Source of the DNA: Spirochaetes bacterium ADurb.Bin215
GTDB taxonomy: Bacteria > Spirochaetota > Spirochaetia > Treponematales > Treponemataceae
Length of the DNA stretch: 64,000 nt
Direction of reading: 5' to 3'
Assembly: GCA_002070025.1 (NCBI GenBank)
Contig: MWCL01000003.1
Location: 1 to 64,000 of the forward strand
Shown: in pieces, positions 8,085 through 15,884 of the stretch
Position numbering within the stretch: position 1 is the stretch's first letter
Layout of the letters: every line of letters starts with the position of its first letter
Position numbers and translations under genes: made by a program
The notes under the pieces: model-generated
The model's input: only the letters and a program-made list of their open reading frames with translations
What the model was told of the DNA's origin: nothing
Databases searched by the model: none

Positions 8085-8255
8085 CTATTTGTCCGGTTCC
8101 AGCTCCAGCACACACAATGAGCGGATAATCCTGATGGCATTCTCAAATTCCGATGCCCATTCCGTATTACCCGAAGTTGTCGCTTGTGCTTTTCGCTTTT
8201 CCAGAAACTTGACCGCACGCTTGATCCCGTCAAGCGAAAGATACGGCTTCTTCAT
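8085..8255 (-). CDS. Small mobile-element protein of unknown function
   Basis: A 56-residue protein (MKKPYLSLDGIKRAV...) with an excellent ribosome binding site (GGAGGT, seven bases before the ATG). It is probably helical and charged, with no recognised domain. It ends with a TAG whose frame continues into the phage-like remnant downstream, with a new ribosome binding site between them, so the two were probably adjacent genes of one phage or plasmid operon. Small proteins of this kind are common in phage early regions. Confidence 0.55.
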   Translation of the reverse strand: MKKPYLSLDGIKRAVKFLEKRKAQATTSGNTEWASEFENAIRIIRSLCVLELEPDK

Positions 8256-8682
8256 TTCCTGCGTACCTCCTTCCCGGATTGTGTCCCGTGCCCTACTCAC
8301 GAAACAGATCCGGAACACTTTGTACGTCCAAACAAAGAATACCGTCAGAGAAGAATAGATTTTTTACCCAATTATTCCATTCGCGCCAGAAAATGATGAA
8401 CTAATTCTATTTTTCTATTTTTTGCTCTTGAAAAACTACTGCATACCACGCATTTCTTTTTCCCCGGGGGTATAGCCACATTGTACGGCCAGTGACGGAA
8501 CCCCGCAAGGCCAAGGCAAGCTCACTCCGTCGCTCCGCATTCGCTTCGCTCCTCCGTTCGGCCTTGCGTGAACCCGCCCCTGGCCCTGGGGAACTTTCGT
8601 CCCCCGGGGAAAAAAGGGGGGGCGGCCCGCTTTTCCATCAAGGCCTAAACAGCTTTGAAATCTAAAGGGCAAGGAGTTTCGT
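8256..8682. other. Non-coding stretch with GC-rich hairpin element
   Basis: No convincing gene is present. The left half is AT-rich. From about 8459 to 8636 the sequence becomes very GC-rich and structured. CGCAAGGCC (8503-8511) pairs with GGCCTTGCG (about 8559-8567), enclosing imperfect repeats of CGCTCC/GGAGCG character. A second hairpin follows near 8586-8621, with GGGGAAC and GTCCCCC arms around a TTTC loop, followed by A6G7. The next gene's ribosome binding site (CAAGGAG) lies at 8671-8677. It may be a structured leader RNA or a mobile hairpin; I cannot identify it. Confidence 0.5.
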
Positions 8683-9108
8683 ATGGGAGATTTGGCAATC
8701 ATTGAACAAGATGCCGTCGAGTACATCGAACGAGCACAAAGCCGGTTTGAACAGAAATGGACACACACACTCTACGCACAAGATCCAATCTTTCTGTTTT
8801 CAAGTCATCGGGTAGAACCGGGAATCCTGGAACACAAGATATCCAGTGTCGCCTGGCATTGCGGGATCCAGTCTCCGGTATTCGTATCACATACCCTGTA
8901 CTACAAACACATCATGAACGGCCTGCAAAATCCGGTCAAGAATGTCGAAACCTTGTGTCACGCGTTTCTCTATGCCGTAGACTGCGATACACAAGACCGC
9001 TGCATCCTGGAGTTTGTCGTACCCGGTAACAACTCGCCGGCATACAAAGCAACCGCCTATCTTCGCCGGCACCTCAACAACAGCATCTACATCGAAAGCA
9101 CCACCTAA
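8683..9108 (+). CDS. Island protein of unknown function
   Basis: I do not recognise this 141-residue protein. It starts MGDLAIIEQDAVEYIERAQS after a CAAGGAG ribosome binding site five bases from the ATG, so it is very likely translated. It appears soluble, mixed alpha/beta, with no signal peptide, membrane segment or metal-binding cluster. It stands alone on the plus strand within the island, upstream of a bidirectional terminator shared with the convergent DUF2292 gene. It could be an anti-restriction or phage-related protein, but nothing in the sequence shows this. Confidence 0.65.
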   Translation: MGDLAIIEQDAVEYIERAQSRFEQKWTHTLYAQDPIFLFSSHRVEPGILEHKISSVAWHCGIQSPVFVSHTLYYKHIMNGLQNPVKNVETLCHAFLYAVDCDTQDRCILEFVVPGNNSPAYKATAYLRRHLNNSIYIESTT

Positions 9109-9115
9109 CGCAAAA

Positions 9116-9141
9116 AAGGCCGGAGCAACCGCTCCGGCCTT
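9116..9141. terminator. Bidirectional intrinsic terminator
   Basis: The stem AAGGCCGGAGC / GCTCCGGCCTT has a 4-base loop. The run of A upstream gives a T-tract on the minus strand, so it terminates the DUF2292 gene well and the plus-strand 8683-9108 gene less strongly. Confidence 0.85.
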
Positions 9142-9160
9142 GTTCCTGCCGACGTGACAT

Positions 9161-9343
9161 CTACTTGGTTTCAATCCCGCCGGAAATCCGCTTGAAGGTA
9201 TTCCGCTCATTCTTCGTAATCGACACCGGCATACCTTCATGCATGGTGATCTCGACCCCGAATGTCCCGAACTGCTTTTGCTCGACCTTCTCAAGGATCC
9301 AGTTGACAAGTTCATCAGTGAACGACTCTTTCGAATACGTCAT
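9161..9343 (-). CDS. DUF2292 (YezD-like) small protein
   Basis: A 60-residue protein beginning MTYSKESFTDELVNWILEK, followed by FGTFGVEITMHEGMPVSI. This matches the short DUF2292 family (helix, then a beta-strand pair with an IxVHxGxVxxI pattern), whose function is unknown. Start choice: ATG at 9343 has GGAAGG eight bases upstream and forms an ATGA overlap with the HTH gene stop, indicating translational coupling. A longer in-frame extension upstream has no such site. It forms a two-gene operon with the excisionase-like gene, close to the integrase. Confidence 0.75.
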   Translation of the reverse strand: MTYSKESFTDELVNWILEKVEQKQFGTFGVEITMHEGMPVSITKNERNTFKRISGGIETK

Positions 9344-9582
9344 GACACCTGCCTTCCCGGCGGCAAGAACCCCACCGGATCCCGACGATACTGATCGAGC
9401 CAAACCAACAGATCCGACCGCTTGAACAATGTTCTCGACCCCATCTTGATACACGGAATGGACCGATGACACACATACCGATAGAGCGTCGACGTCCCAC
9501 ACTTCAAAAATCGCGCCGCCCTCTCGATGTCCATAACCTCATCATTTGAATCATTCACCTGACATACTTCAGAATCAGACAT
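9340..9582 (-). CDS. Excisionase-family helix-turn-helix protein
   Basis: An 80-residue protein with one HTH_17 domain: MDIERAARFLKCGTSTLYRY is the helix-turn-helix and the wing carries IPCIKMGSRTLFKRSDLLVW. Such proteins act as recombination directionality factors (Xis) that help integrases excise elements, or as small regulators. The start at 9582 is chosen over the ATG at 9603 because AGGAGG lies nine bases upstream. It ends in an ATGA overlap with the DUF2292 gene. Its place next to the integrase makes an Xis role plausible. Confidence 0.75.
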   Translation of the reverse strand: MSDSEVCQVNDSNDEVMDIERAARFLKCGTSTLYRYVCHRSIPCIKMGSRTLFKRSDLLVWLDQYRRDPVGFLPPGRQVS

Positions 9583-9706
9583 TTTCCCGAACCTCCTTGG
9601 CATGCTTCACATGCTCACGGTTAGTCTACGGGCACCATCGAGACACTAAACTACCATAAAGTTACAGAACAGGCGTAAAATATACGAACTAATTCTATAT
9701 TAGACC

Positions 9707-11020
9707 TCAACCGGACAAGACTGATGAAAACGCATTACCCAACGCTAACTCAACCACCTGCAAATCGCCCTCCGTCCGGTGATTGGCATAATGTTCCGTC
9801 ATGGCCGCCGTCATGTGCCCCAGTGCAAGCTGCGCTTTTCTCTGGTCAACCCGGTCCGCGACAACCTTCGCATAGTAATGCCGCCAGGAATGAAAGACGA
9901 TGTTCCGTTCCTTCCGCAAGGACTCACTAATACCGATACGTGCCAACGCCTTCTTGAAAGCATCATGGATAACATTGATAACCACAGGACGATCCGGCAA
10001 ATTCCCGTAGAACACAAACCGCTCCGGATCCCAACCAAACGGATTCGACCGTGCAAGCCGTAAAACCTCCAACCGGACAAACGGCAACAACGGCACTACC
10101 CGCTCCTTGCCGTTCTTTGTCGACTTGAGTCCCTCGAAGGTACTCCAAGAATGCCGCACATGTAGACGGTTTTCCCCGATGTCACAAACCCGCAACCCAA
10201 GAATCTCACCTGCACGAAGACCACAGGTCATTGCAACCAAACTTGCCACCCTGGCCCGCTCATCTTCCCACTTCACCGAAAGAATCGCCTTCACTTCCTC
10301 GTCAGAAAGAATATCCCGGGCTTTTGTATCCTTACCATAGCGCGTGAGCCCACTAGAAGGATCCGCCGAGAGCTTCCCGTTGGCAACCGCCCACTTGAAC
10401 GCCGTCTTCCCGACAATCAAAATATGATTCAACGACGCCGCGGACAACCCCTTCTCCGCGAGGAACCGCTCAAAGCCCTTCAGGTCAGAGGTCGTCACAT
10501 CCTCAAGATATTTGGATTCCGTAAAATACTCGCACCAGTGAGCAACCCGCTGCCGTGATGTATGACAATGCTGCCGACCAATACGCTGCTTGTGAATGAC
10601 CTTGTCCTGAACATACGGACTCGTCTCATACGTCCAGAAAGAATCAAGAAATGGTACAAGGAGTGTTTTGGTGGATTCAACTACTGGCACTTGAAAATCT
10701 GTTCCGACGGAATCCCCGGACACCGTAACCCCTACTCCCAACCGGGAAAGGGATCCTGCAATCCGCTCAAGTTCGGAAGAAACAATCTTCCCGTTTTCAA
10801 GCAACCCCAGAAACGCCTTGACCGTAGCCACATCATCAACCGGCCGTGCCCTGCCCTTCTCAGGAACTCCGTCCCTGAGCCACGCACACGCGACTCGCAG
10901 AGCATCAGTATAACTCCGCTGACCCGTAGACCGCGCAGACAGGCGAACTTGAGTCCTCTCGTCAGTGAACTGAACGTAATAAATACCATGTTTTGATTTG
11001 TAAATGTAAAAAGGACGCAT
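9707..11020 (-). CDS. int: Tyrosine recombinase/integrase of the tRNA-Ile2 island
   Basis: A 437-residue phage-type integrase. After an N-terminal arm-binding region (MRPFYIYKSKHGIYYVQFTD) and a SAM-like core-binding domain (about residues 140-230), the catalytic domain shows the family residues: Arg in TCGLRAGEILGL, Lys in LKSTKNGKER, HxxR in HSWRHYYAK, His in LGHMT and the nucleophilic Tyr in TEHYANH. All are intact, so it should be active. ATG 11020 has AAAAGGGG upstream; an in-frame ATG at 11089 would add 23 residues. It lies directly at the 3' side of tRNA-Ile2 on the same strand, the usual arrangement for tRNA-targeted islands. Confidence 0.93.
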   Translation of the reverse strand: MRPFYIYKSKHGIYYVQFTDERTQVRLSARSTGQRSYTDALRVACAWLRDGVPEKGRARPVDDVATVKAFLGLLENGKIVSSELERIAGSLSRLGVGVTVSGDSVGTDFQVPVVESTKTLLVPFLDSFWTYETSPYVQDKVIHKQRIGRQHCHTSRQRVAHWCEYFTESKYLEDVTTSDLKGFERFLAEKGLSAASLNHILIVGKTAFKWAVANGKLSADPSSGLTRYGKDTKARDILSDEEVKAILSVKWEDERARVASLVAMTCGLRAGEILGLRVCDIGENRLHVRHSWSTFEGLKSTKNGKERVVPLLPFVRLEVLRLARSNPFGWDPERFVFYGNLPDRPVVINVIHDAFKKALARIGISESLRKERNIVFHSWRHYYAKVVADRVDQRKAQLALGHMTAAMTEHYANHRTEGDLQVVELALGNAFSSVLSG

Positions 11021-11142
11021 ACAAACCCCTTTTACAAGCATTTCAGACGTTTTGCTGAAACTCTTGCTTAAAGTCTTTAGGTTATGCATACATCCTTTTT
11101 AAAGGGAAGTATCTATTTCCTTACACCGTAAGGATTTCTAGT

Positions 11143-11216
11143 TGGGCCCACCAGGACTTGAACCTGGGACCAATGGATTATGAGTCCACTGCTCTAACCA
11201 ACTGAGCTATAGGCCC
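11143..11216 (-). tRNA. tRNA-Ile2 (CAT anticodon, lysidine type)
   Basis: The 74-base cloverleaf pairs fully: acceptor GGGCCTA/TGGGCCC, D-stem GCTC/GAGC, anticodon stem GTGGA/TCCAT around CTCATAA, T-stem CCAGG/CCTGG with TTCAAGT loop, discriminator A. CCA is not encoded. CAT with the TCATAATC context fits the minor isoleucine tRNA, whose C34 is changed to lysidine to read AUA, rather than elongator tRNA-Met. Its 3' end is the likely attachment site of the integrase island. Confidence 0.9.
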
Positions 11217-11358
11217 AGGTGCAAATCGGCTAAGTGGACAAGTATAACGAGCGGGAATAACATACCAAACAGCCGGAATTGCAAGACTGACTATATAGAA
11301 AAATGCCCTCATGGTCAAGATGAAGGGCTTTAGACGCTCATATCAGGGTACAACAATA

Positions 11359-11395
11359 TTGGCAGCAGTTCGAAAATGTTATATAATGATTACAA
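11359..11395 (+). promoter_or_regulatory. Rubrerythrin promoter with PerR-like box
   Basis: TTGGCA (11359-11364), a 17-base spacer and a consensus TATAAT (11382-11387) form a strong promoter. The -10 lies inside ATATAATGATTACAA (11381-11395), which differs from the PerR box TTATAATnATTATAA at two positions. This predicts peroxide-inducible expression of the gene that follows. Confidence 0.75.
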
Positions 11396-11417
11396 TTATT
11401 CCTAATGGAGGACACAA

Positions 11418-11993
11418 ATGAAATCAGTAAAAGGAACCGAAACCGAGAAAAACCTTCTCGCGGCCTTTATGGGTGAATCCCAGGCACGGAACCGATATAC
11501 GTTCTGGGCAAGCAAAGCGAAGAGCGAAGGCTTTGTTCAGATTCAGCAGATATTTCTGGAGACAGCCGATCAGGAAAAGGAACACGCAAAGCGTCTGTTC
11601 AAGTTCCTTGAAGGCGGAGAACTGACGATCCAGGCTTCGGGCGACGCGGGAATCATCGGTTCAACGCTCGAGAACCTCAAGCAGGCGGCTCACGGCGAGA
11701 ATCATGAATGGCAGCACATGTATCCCGATTACGCCAAAATCGCGAAGGAAGAGGGGTTTGACACCATATCGGCAGTTATGAACAACATCGCAGTTGCCGA
11801 AAAACAGCATGCCAAGCGTTTTGAAGCCATGGCGAAGCACATCGAAGACGGCGACATGTGGGTTCAGGAATCCCCCACCACCTGGCGGTGTCTGAACTGC
11901 GGATTCATTTATGTAGGCAAGGAAGCCCCGGAAATGTGTCCGGCCTGTGCGCATCCCAAAGCATACTTTGAACGCCTTGCCGAAAACTGGTAA
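11418..11993 (+). CDS. rbr: Rubrerythrin
   Basis: This 191-residue cytoplasmic enzyme reduces hydrogen peroxide to water and protects anaerobes from oxygen. Residues 1-145 form the ferritin-like di-iron domain with two ExxH-type metal sites (AFMGESQARNRY, ADQEKEHAKR, AVAEKQHAKR). The C-terminus is a rubredoxin-like Fe-Cys4 domain (CLNCGFIYVG and CPACAHPKAYF). Length and domain order are standard. GGAGG precedes the ATG by seven bases. It is transcribed alone between a PerR-like promoter and a bidirectional terminator. Confidence 0.95.
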   Translation: MKSVKGTETEKNLLAAFMGESQARNRYTFWASKAKSEGFVQIQQIFLETADQEKEHAKRLFKFLEGGELTIQASGDAGIIGSTLENLKQAAHGENHEWQHMYPDYAKIAKEEGFDTISAVMNNIAVAEKQHAKRFEAMAKHIEDGDMWVQESPTTWRCLNCGFIYVGKEAPEMCPACAHPKAYFERLAENW

Positions 11994-12001
11994 GAGAAAA
12001 A

Positions 12002-12031
12002 AATCCGGTGAGCAATCACCGGATTTTTTTT
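12002..12031. terminator. Bidirectional terminator between rbr and the diguanylate cyclase gene
   Basis: The perfect 10-bp stem AATCCGGTGA/TCACCGGATT has a GCAA loop and T8 downstream, with an A-run upstream that gives a T-tract on the other strand. It serves both convergent genes. Confidence 0.92.
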
Positions 12032-13166
12032 ATGCCTCCTGGAACGTATGCTCACAGCAATCGAGCTTGGCTTCAATCTCCCGCGGCGCTTCGAGAAACG
12101 CAACGCCATAGAGAAACTTGTTTCCCAATTTCTTGACCCAGGTTATCTTTCCCGGTATTTCCACATCTCTGCCGCCTTCATCCAGACTGACGAAGACAAA
12201 GCGCATGGATGAATCCACGCAAAAGCTCGTGGCGCTTTCAAACTGGAGTCCGCCGAGCGACACATTCTGTGTCCTCAAGCCGGTACGCGGCGCGGTTTCC
12301 TTTTCATGATAAATAACGATATCCCATGAGCGGGGATACCGTCCGAACTTGCGCCGCTCTTCGGTCGCTTCCGCGATGCAGTCTTTCCCGCTGAATTTTG
12401 CCTGATACAGGGCACGGTCGGCGGCTTCGAGCAGGCTGATCATGTCGTAGGCAGACGACGGATAGGTTGCTGTACCACCGGAGAAGGTGATGCCGTTATC
12501 CTTGAAAAACGGCACGGCATTAACCGTGTTCCGTATGCGTTCCGCGAGGGTGAAAGCCCCCTCTGCATCGGTTTCCGGAAGGATGAGCAAAAATTCTTCT
12601 CCGCCGTACCGGCACAAGATGTCTTCTTCGCGCAGGGTTCCGCGTATGAGCGATGCAATTTCCCGCAATACTTCGTCGCCGAAAAGATGTCCCCGGGAAT
12701 CATTAACAGCCTTGAAGTCGTCGATATCGATGATGCAGATGGACAGGGCCTTCCCGTAGCGGTCGCACCGGTTGAACTCTTTCCGCAGGATGAGGTCCAT
12801 GTACCGTCGGTTGAATATACCGGTAAGACCGTCAATCATGGCGAGTCGTTCCGTCTGGCGGAACACATGTACTTCCACGAGCATGGGTGAATTGAGCGCG
12901 TGATTTTCATTGGTGAAGTAGTCTACCAGTGAAAGGTAGACGCTCGCCCGCCGTCCGATTTTTTCGGAAAGGGCTTCCATGTTGTCAAGAATTTTTCCCC
13001 AGTGCTCAATTGCTTCCTGTTCGGTAAATTCGAGGTGGACAAAGGTTTCAAGAAGCGAGGCAAAGGATTTTGTATCGCCGAGTGATTCGGGAAATACGCC
13101 GTTACTCCCGTTGGCGGTCAGACGCAGGATCCGTTGTCTGAGCCGTTCCGAATCTTTTTCGATCAT
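12030..13166 (-). CDS. Diguanylate cyclase with C-terminal PilZ domain
   Basis: The 378-residue protein makes cyclic di-GMP and probably also binds it. After a helical N-terminal region (about 1-115), a GGDEF domain carries the active GGEEF form (CRYGGEEFLLILPE), with an RxxD product-inhibition site (REED) exactly five residues before it. The last ~105 residues form a PilZ domain with RxxxR (RYPRSW) and NVSLGGLQF. Start choice: ATG 13166 has GGAAGG six bases upstream; an upstream in-frame ATG at 13214 lacks one. No membrane segment is seen. Cyclase and effector in one chain may let the product act on the same protein. The gene lies 65 bases after csoR. Confidence 0.92.
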   Translation of the reverse strand: MIEKDSERLRQRILRLTANGSNGVFPESLGDTKSFASLLETFVHLEFTEQEAIEHWGKILDNMEALSEKIGRRASVYLSLVDYFTNENHALNSPMLVEVHVFRQTERLAMIDGLTGIFNRRYMDLILRKEFNRCDRYGKALSICIIDIDDFKAVNDSRGHLFGDEVLREIASLIRGTLREEDILCRYGGEEFLLILPETDAEGAFTLAERIRNTVNAVPFFKDNGITFSGGTATYPSSAYDMISLLEAADRALYQAKFSGKDCIAEATEERRKFGRYPRSWDIVIYHEKETAPRTGLRTQNVSLGGLQFESATSFCVDSSMRFVFVSLDEGGRDVEIPGKITWVKKLGNKFLYGVAFLEAPREIEAKLDCCEHTFQEA

Positions 13167-13231
13167 GTAGTACCTTCCAACAAAACTTTTGACACAGTAT
13201 ACTATCCGTGTCAAAGTCTTGTCGAGCTTTT

Positions 13232-13501
13232 TCAGGTATTTTTTTCCATAACAGTGATCAATTCTTCCACCTTACGGTCAATATCCTCCGAATTACCACT
13301 TTTGAGGGTATCGGCCACACAACTGCGCAAATGCGCCCGGAGTACCTCCGAACGGGCTTTTTTCAGGATCGACGAGGCCGCCGAAATCTGACCCGTTATA
13401 TCCAGGCAGTAGCGGTCCTCCTCGATCATTCGGAGTACTCCGTCAATCTGTCCGCGCGCGGTGCGCAATAACCGCGCGACGTTCTTGCTGTCTGCTTTCA
13501 T
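13232..13501 (-). CDS. csoR: CsoR-type copper-sensing repressor
   Basis: An 89-residue all-helical DUF156 protein with the CsoR copper ligands: Cys in DRYCLDITGQ, then His and Cys in RAHLRSCVAD (the C-H-C set). CsoR binds operator DNA without copper and releases it when Cu(I) binds. It follows copA by five bases in the same operon, and a palindrome fitting a CsoR operator lies at the copA promoter, so the operon is probably autoregulated. GTG 13504 is an alternative start. A nickel or formaldehyde sensor of the same fold is less likely given the ligand set and neighbour. Confidence 0.9.
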   Translation of the reverse strand: MKADSKNVARLLRTARGQIDGVLRMIEEDRYCLDITGQISAASSILKKARSEVLRAHLRSCVADTLKSGNSEDIDRKVEELITVMEKNT

Positions 13502-13506
13502 CACAT

Positions 13507-15795
13507 TTATCCCATTCGTTTGAAAAATTTTAGGCGCAACGCGTTAAGGACCACGGATATCGAACTCATGCTCATGGCCGCAGCCGCGAACATCGGGCTC
13601 AACTGCCAGCCGAACGCTCCATAGAAAACTCCAGCGGCCAGAGGTATCCCGAGTGTATTGTAGATAAGCGCCCAGAACAGATTTTGTTTGATATTCCGTA
13701 TCACCGATCCGCTGAGCCGGAGCGCGGTAACGGCGTCGCGGAGATCACTTCGAACAAGAACAATATCGGCAGATTCAAGAGCGATATCCGTTCCGGCACC
13801 GATTGCGATTCCCACGTCCGCTTCCACGAGCGAGGGCGCGTCGTTTATACCGTCTCCGATCATGACGACCTTTTTCCCTTCTTCCCGCAGCTTCTTTACA
13901 ACACCGATCTTGTCTTCGGGCATCATCTGGGAAAATACATGATCAATTCCCGCTTCACGGCGTATTCCTTCGGCGGTTGCAGGATTGTCTCCGGTGAGCA
14001 TGATAACCTCAAGACCGGCTTTCTTGAACGCGGTGACCGCCTCCCGGCTTCCCGGTTTTATGGTATCGGCAACGGCTACAATGCCCAGCACCTTCCCTTC
14101 GGTTCCAATGCTCAGGGGAATCTTGCCCTGGCCCGCAAGCTTCTGAACAAGGCCGATTACCGGGGTAATGTCTATCCCGTTATCGGTCATGAGTTTCGGG
14201 CTGCCGATATAATACGTTTTCCCGCCCAGTTTCGCGCTGATTCCCATACCGAATTGAACACGGAAATCGGTTGCCTCCCTGAGCGGTATCCCCGACTTCT
14301 CGGCTTCTTTCCGTACGGGTATGCTGAGCGGATGTTCAGAACGATTCTCGACAGACGCCGCGATCGCGAGAAGTTCGTTATCGTCGAGGTCGCTTACTGA
14401 AATGATATCGGTTAGCACGGGAGTCCCGGTTGTAAGAGTGCCGGTTTTATCCAGTACGATGACATCTGTGGAATGAGCTATTTCCAGAGCCTCCGCACTT
14501 TTTACGAGAATTCCGTTCTGGGCACCCATCCCGGTTCCTACCATGATGGCGGTTGGTGTCGCAAGGCCCAGTGCGCAGGGGCATGAAATGACCAGAACGC
14601 TTATCGCGGAGGAGAGCGCAAAGGAAAATCCGGCGCCGGTCACGATCCAGAAGGCCGCCGAAGCAAGCGCGATCAGAATCACAACGGGTACAAAGTATCC
14701 GCTTATCCGGTCAGCCAGGCGCGAGATGGGTGCCCTTGAAGACGAGGCTTCTTCAACCAGCGCGATTATCCGTGCCAGCGTTGTGTCGTTTCCCACTTTT
14801 TCAGCCCGGAAGGTAAATGACCCGGAAATGTTTATTCCCGCGCTCATGATGCGGGTTCCTTCCCGAACTTCCAGCGGCATGCTTTCACCGGTTATCGCGG
14901 AACAGTCAACGGTTGAATGTCCTTCAATAATTGTTCCATCCACCGGAATGCTTTGACCGGGGCGGATCACCACGATATCTCCGGGAACAATCATGGAAAC
15001 GGAAACTTCTGTTTCCTTCCCGTCACGCATGACCCGTGCGGTATCCGGACGCAGACGTATGAGTTTTTCAACGGCACTGGAGGTAGACCGCTTGGCGCGC
15101 GCCTCAAGATATTTCCCCAACGTGATGAGAGAAAGAATCATGGCGGCAGACTCAAAATAAAGATCCATCATGTACTGATTAACCAGTGCTGCATTATCGA
15201 CCGCCATACCGTGGCTGATCATGTAAATCGCGAAAACACTATAAACCACCGCGGCGCCCGAACCGAGCGCTATGAGGGAGTCCATTGTCGGTGTCCGGCG
15301 GTACAGCATGGAAAAACCGCGGGAGAAAAAAGAACGGTTTGCCGAGAGCACAGGCAATAGCAGCAGAAACTGGGTAAAGGCAAAGATCAGCGGATTTATC
15401 CCGTCGTGGAACACGGCAGGAAGCGGCCACCCCAGCATGTGCCCCATTGCGAGGTATACCAGGGGCAGGCTGAACGTAAACGACACCATGACACGCCGCT
15501 TCATTTCTTGTTGCTCTTTTACTGCGGCGCTATCGTTCTCCCTGGCGGAATTTTTTTTTTGATCATCCAGCGCGGGGTCTCCAATTTTCTCCGCCTTATA
15601 CCCTCCTGATTCCACCGCGGCAACGATATCGGACGGGATCAAGCGGGCGTTGTCATATTCTACAACCATTGAGTTGGAAAGAAGGTTTACCCGTACTTCC
15701 TTCACACCTTCCAGTTGAGCCACGTCCCGCTCCACATGGGCCGAGCAGGAACTGCAGTTCATTCCGGAAACAAGGTATTTTTCTTTAACAGTCAT
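13507..15795 (-). CDS. copA: Copper-exporting P1B-type ATPase CopA
   Basis: The 762-residue inner-membrane pump uses ATP to expel Cu(I). In order: one N-terminal heavy-metal-binding domain (GMNCSSC, residues 11-17), transmembrane helices from about 103, the actuator loop TGES (302-305), the metal-binding CPC in helix 6 (SCPCALGLATP, 404-414), the phosphorylation site DKTGT (449-453), the HP motif (SEHPLSIPV) and the hinge GDGINDAP. Everything needed for activity is present. ATG 15795 has GGAGGA five bases upstream; a longer start at 15819 lacks support. It is the first gene of copA-csoR. Confidence 0.96.
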   Translation of the reverse strand: MTVKEKYLVSGMNCSSCSAHVERDVAQLEGVKEVRVNLLSNSMVVEYDNARLIPSDIVAAVESGGYKAEKIGDPALDDQKKNSARENDSAAVKEQQEMKRRVMVSFTFSLPLVYLAMGHMLGWPLPAVFHDGINPLIFAFTQFLLLLPVLSANRSFFSRGFSMLYRRTPTMDSLIALGSGAAVVYSVFAIYMISHGMAVDNAALVNQYMMDLYFESAAMILSLITLGKYLEARAKRSTSSAVEKLIRLRPDTARVMRDGKETEVSVSMIVPGDIVVIRPGQSIPVDGTIIEGHSTVDCSAITGESMPLEVREGTRIMSAGINISGSFTFRAEKVGNDTTLARIIALVEEASSSRAPISRLADRISGYFVPVVILIALASAAFWIVTGAGFSFALSSAISVLVISCPCALGLATPTAIMVGTGMGAQNGILVKSAEALEIAHSTDVIVLDKTGTLTTGTPVLTDIISVSDLDDNELLAIAASVENRSEHPLSIPVRKEAEKSGIPLREATDFRVQFGMGISAKLGGKTYYIGSPKLMTDNGIDITPVIGLVQKLAGQGKIPLSIGTEGKVLGIVAVADTIKPGSREAVTAFKKAGLEVIMLTGDNPATAEGIRREAGIDHVFSQMMPEDKIGVVKKLREEGKKVVMIGDGINDAPSLVEADVGIAIGAGTDIALESADIVLVRSDLRDAVTALRLSGSVIRNIKQNLFWALIYNTLGIPLAAGVFYGAFGWQLSPMFAAAAMSMSSISVVLNALRLKFFKRMG

Positions 15796-15815
15796 GTATT
15801 CCTCCTGGTAACACC

Positions 15816-15867
15816 ACACCCCGGTAGGGTGTATTACAAATGTAGTTAATTACGAAACAGTTGTCAA
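15816..15867 (-). promoter_or_regulatory. copA promoter and CsoR-type operator
   Basis: On the minus strand, TTGACA (15867-15862), a 17-base spacer and TACATT (15844-15839) form the promoter. Just downstream, ACACCC-TACCG-GGGTGT (15832-15816) is an inverted repeat matching the GC-rich, TAnCC/GGnTA style of CsoR operators. Bound at the transcription start, CsoR would block copA until copper rises. Confidence 0.8.
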
Positions 15868-15884
15868 CGGAAGAAAAAAGAAAA

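Noticed and set aside
7967-8233. Minus-strand frame at 7967-8233 as a gene
   Set aside because: The neighbouring frame carries the recognisable phage-like motif and a strong ribosome binding site; this frame is compositionally random.
8436-8768. 110-codon minus-strand ORF across the GC-rich block
   Set aside because: It is antisense to the well-started 8683-9108 gene and crosses the hairpin region; its text is Pro/Arg-rich and lacks a ribosome binding site.
8256-9160. CRISPR array or retron in the structured island region
   Set aside because: There are no regularly spaced identical repeats and no reverse transcriptase or cas gene in the window; only imperfect hairpins are seen.
11143-11216. 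tRNA-Met(CAT) as the identity
   Set aside because: The bases after the anticodon (TCATAATCC) and the arm sequences fit the lysidine-type tRNA-Ile2 better than elongator or initiator tRNA-Met.
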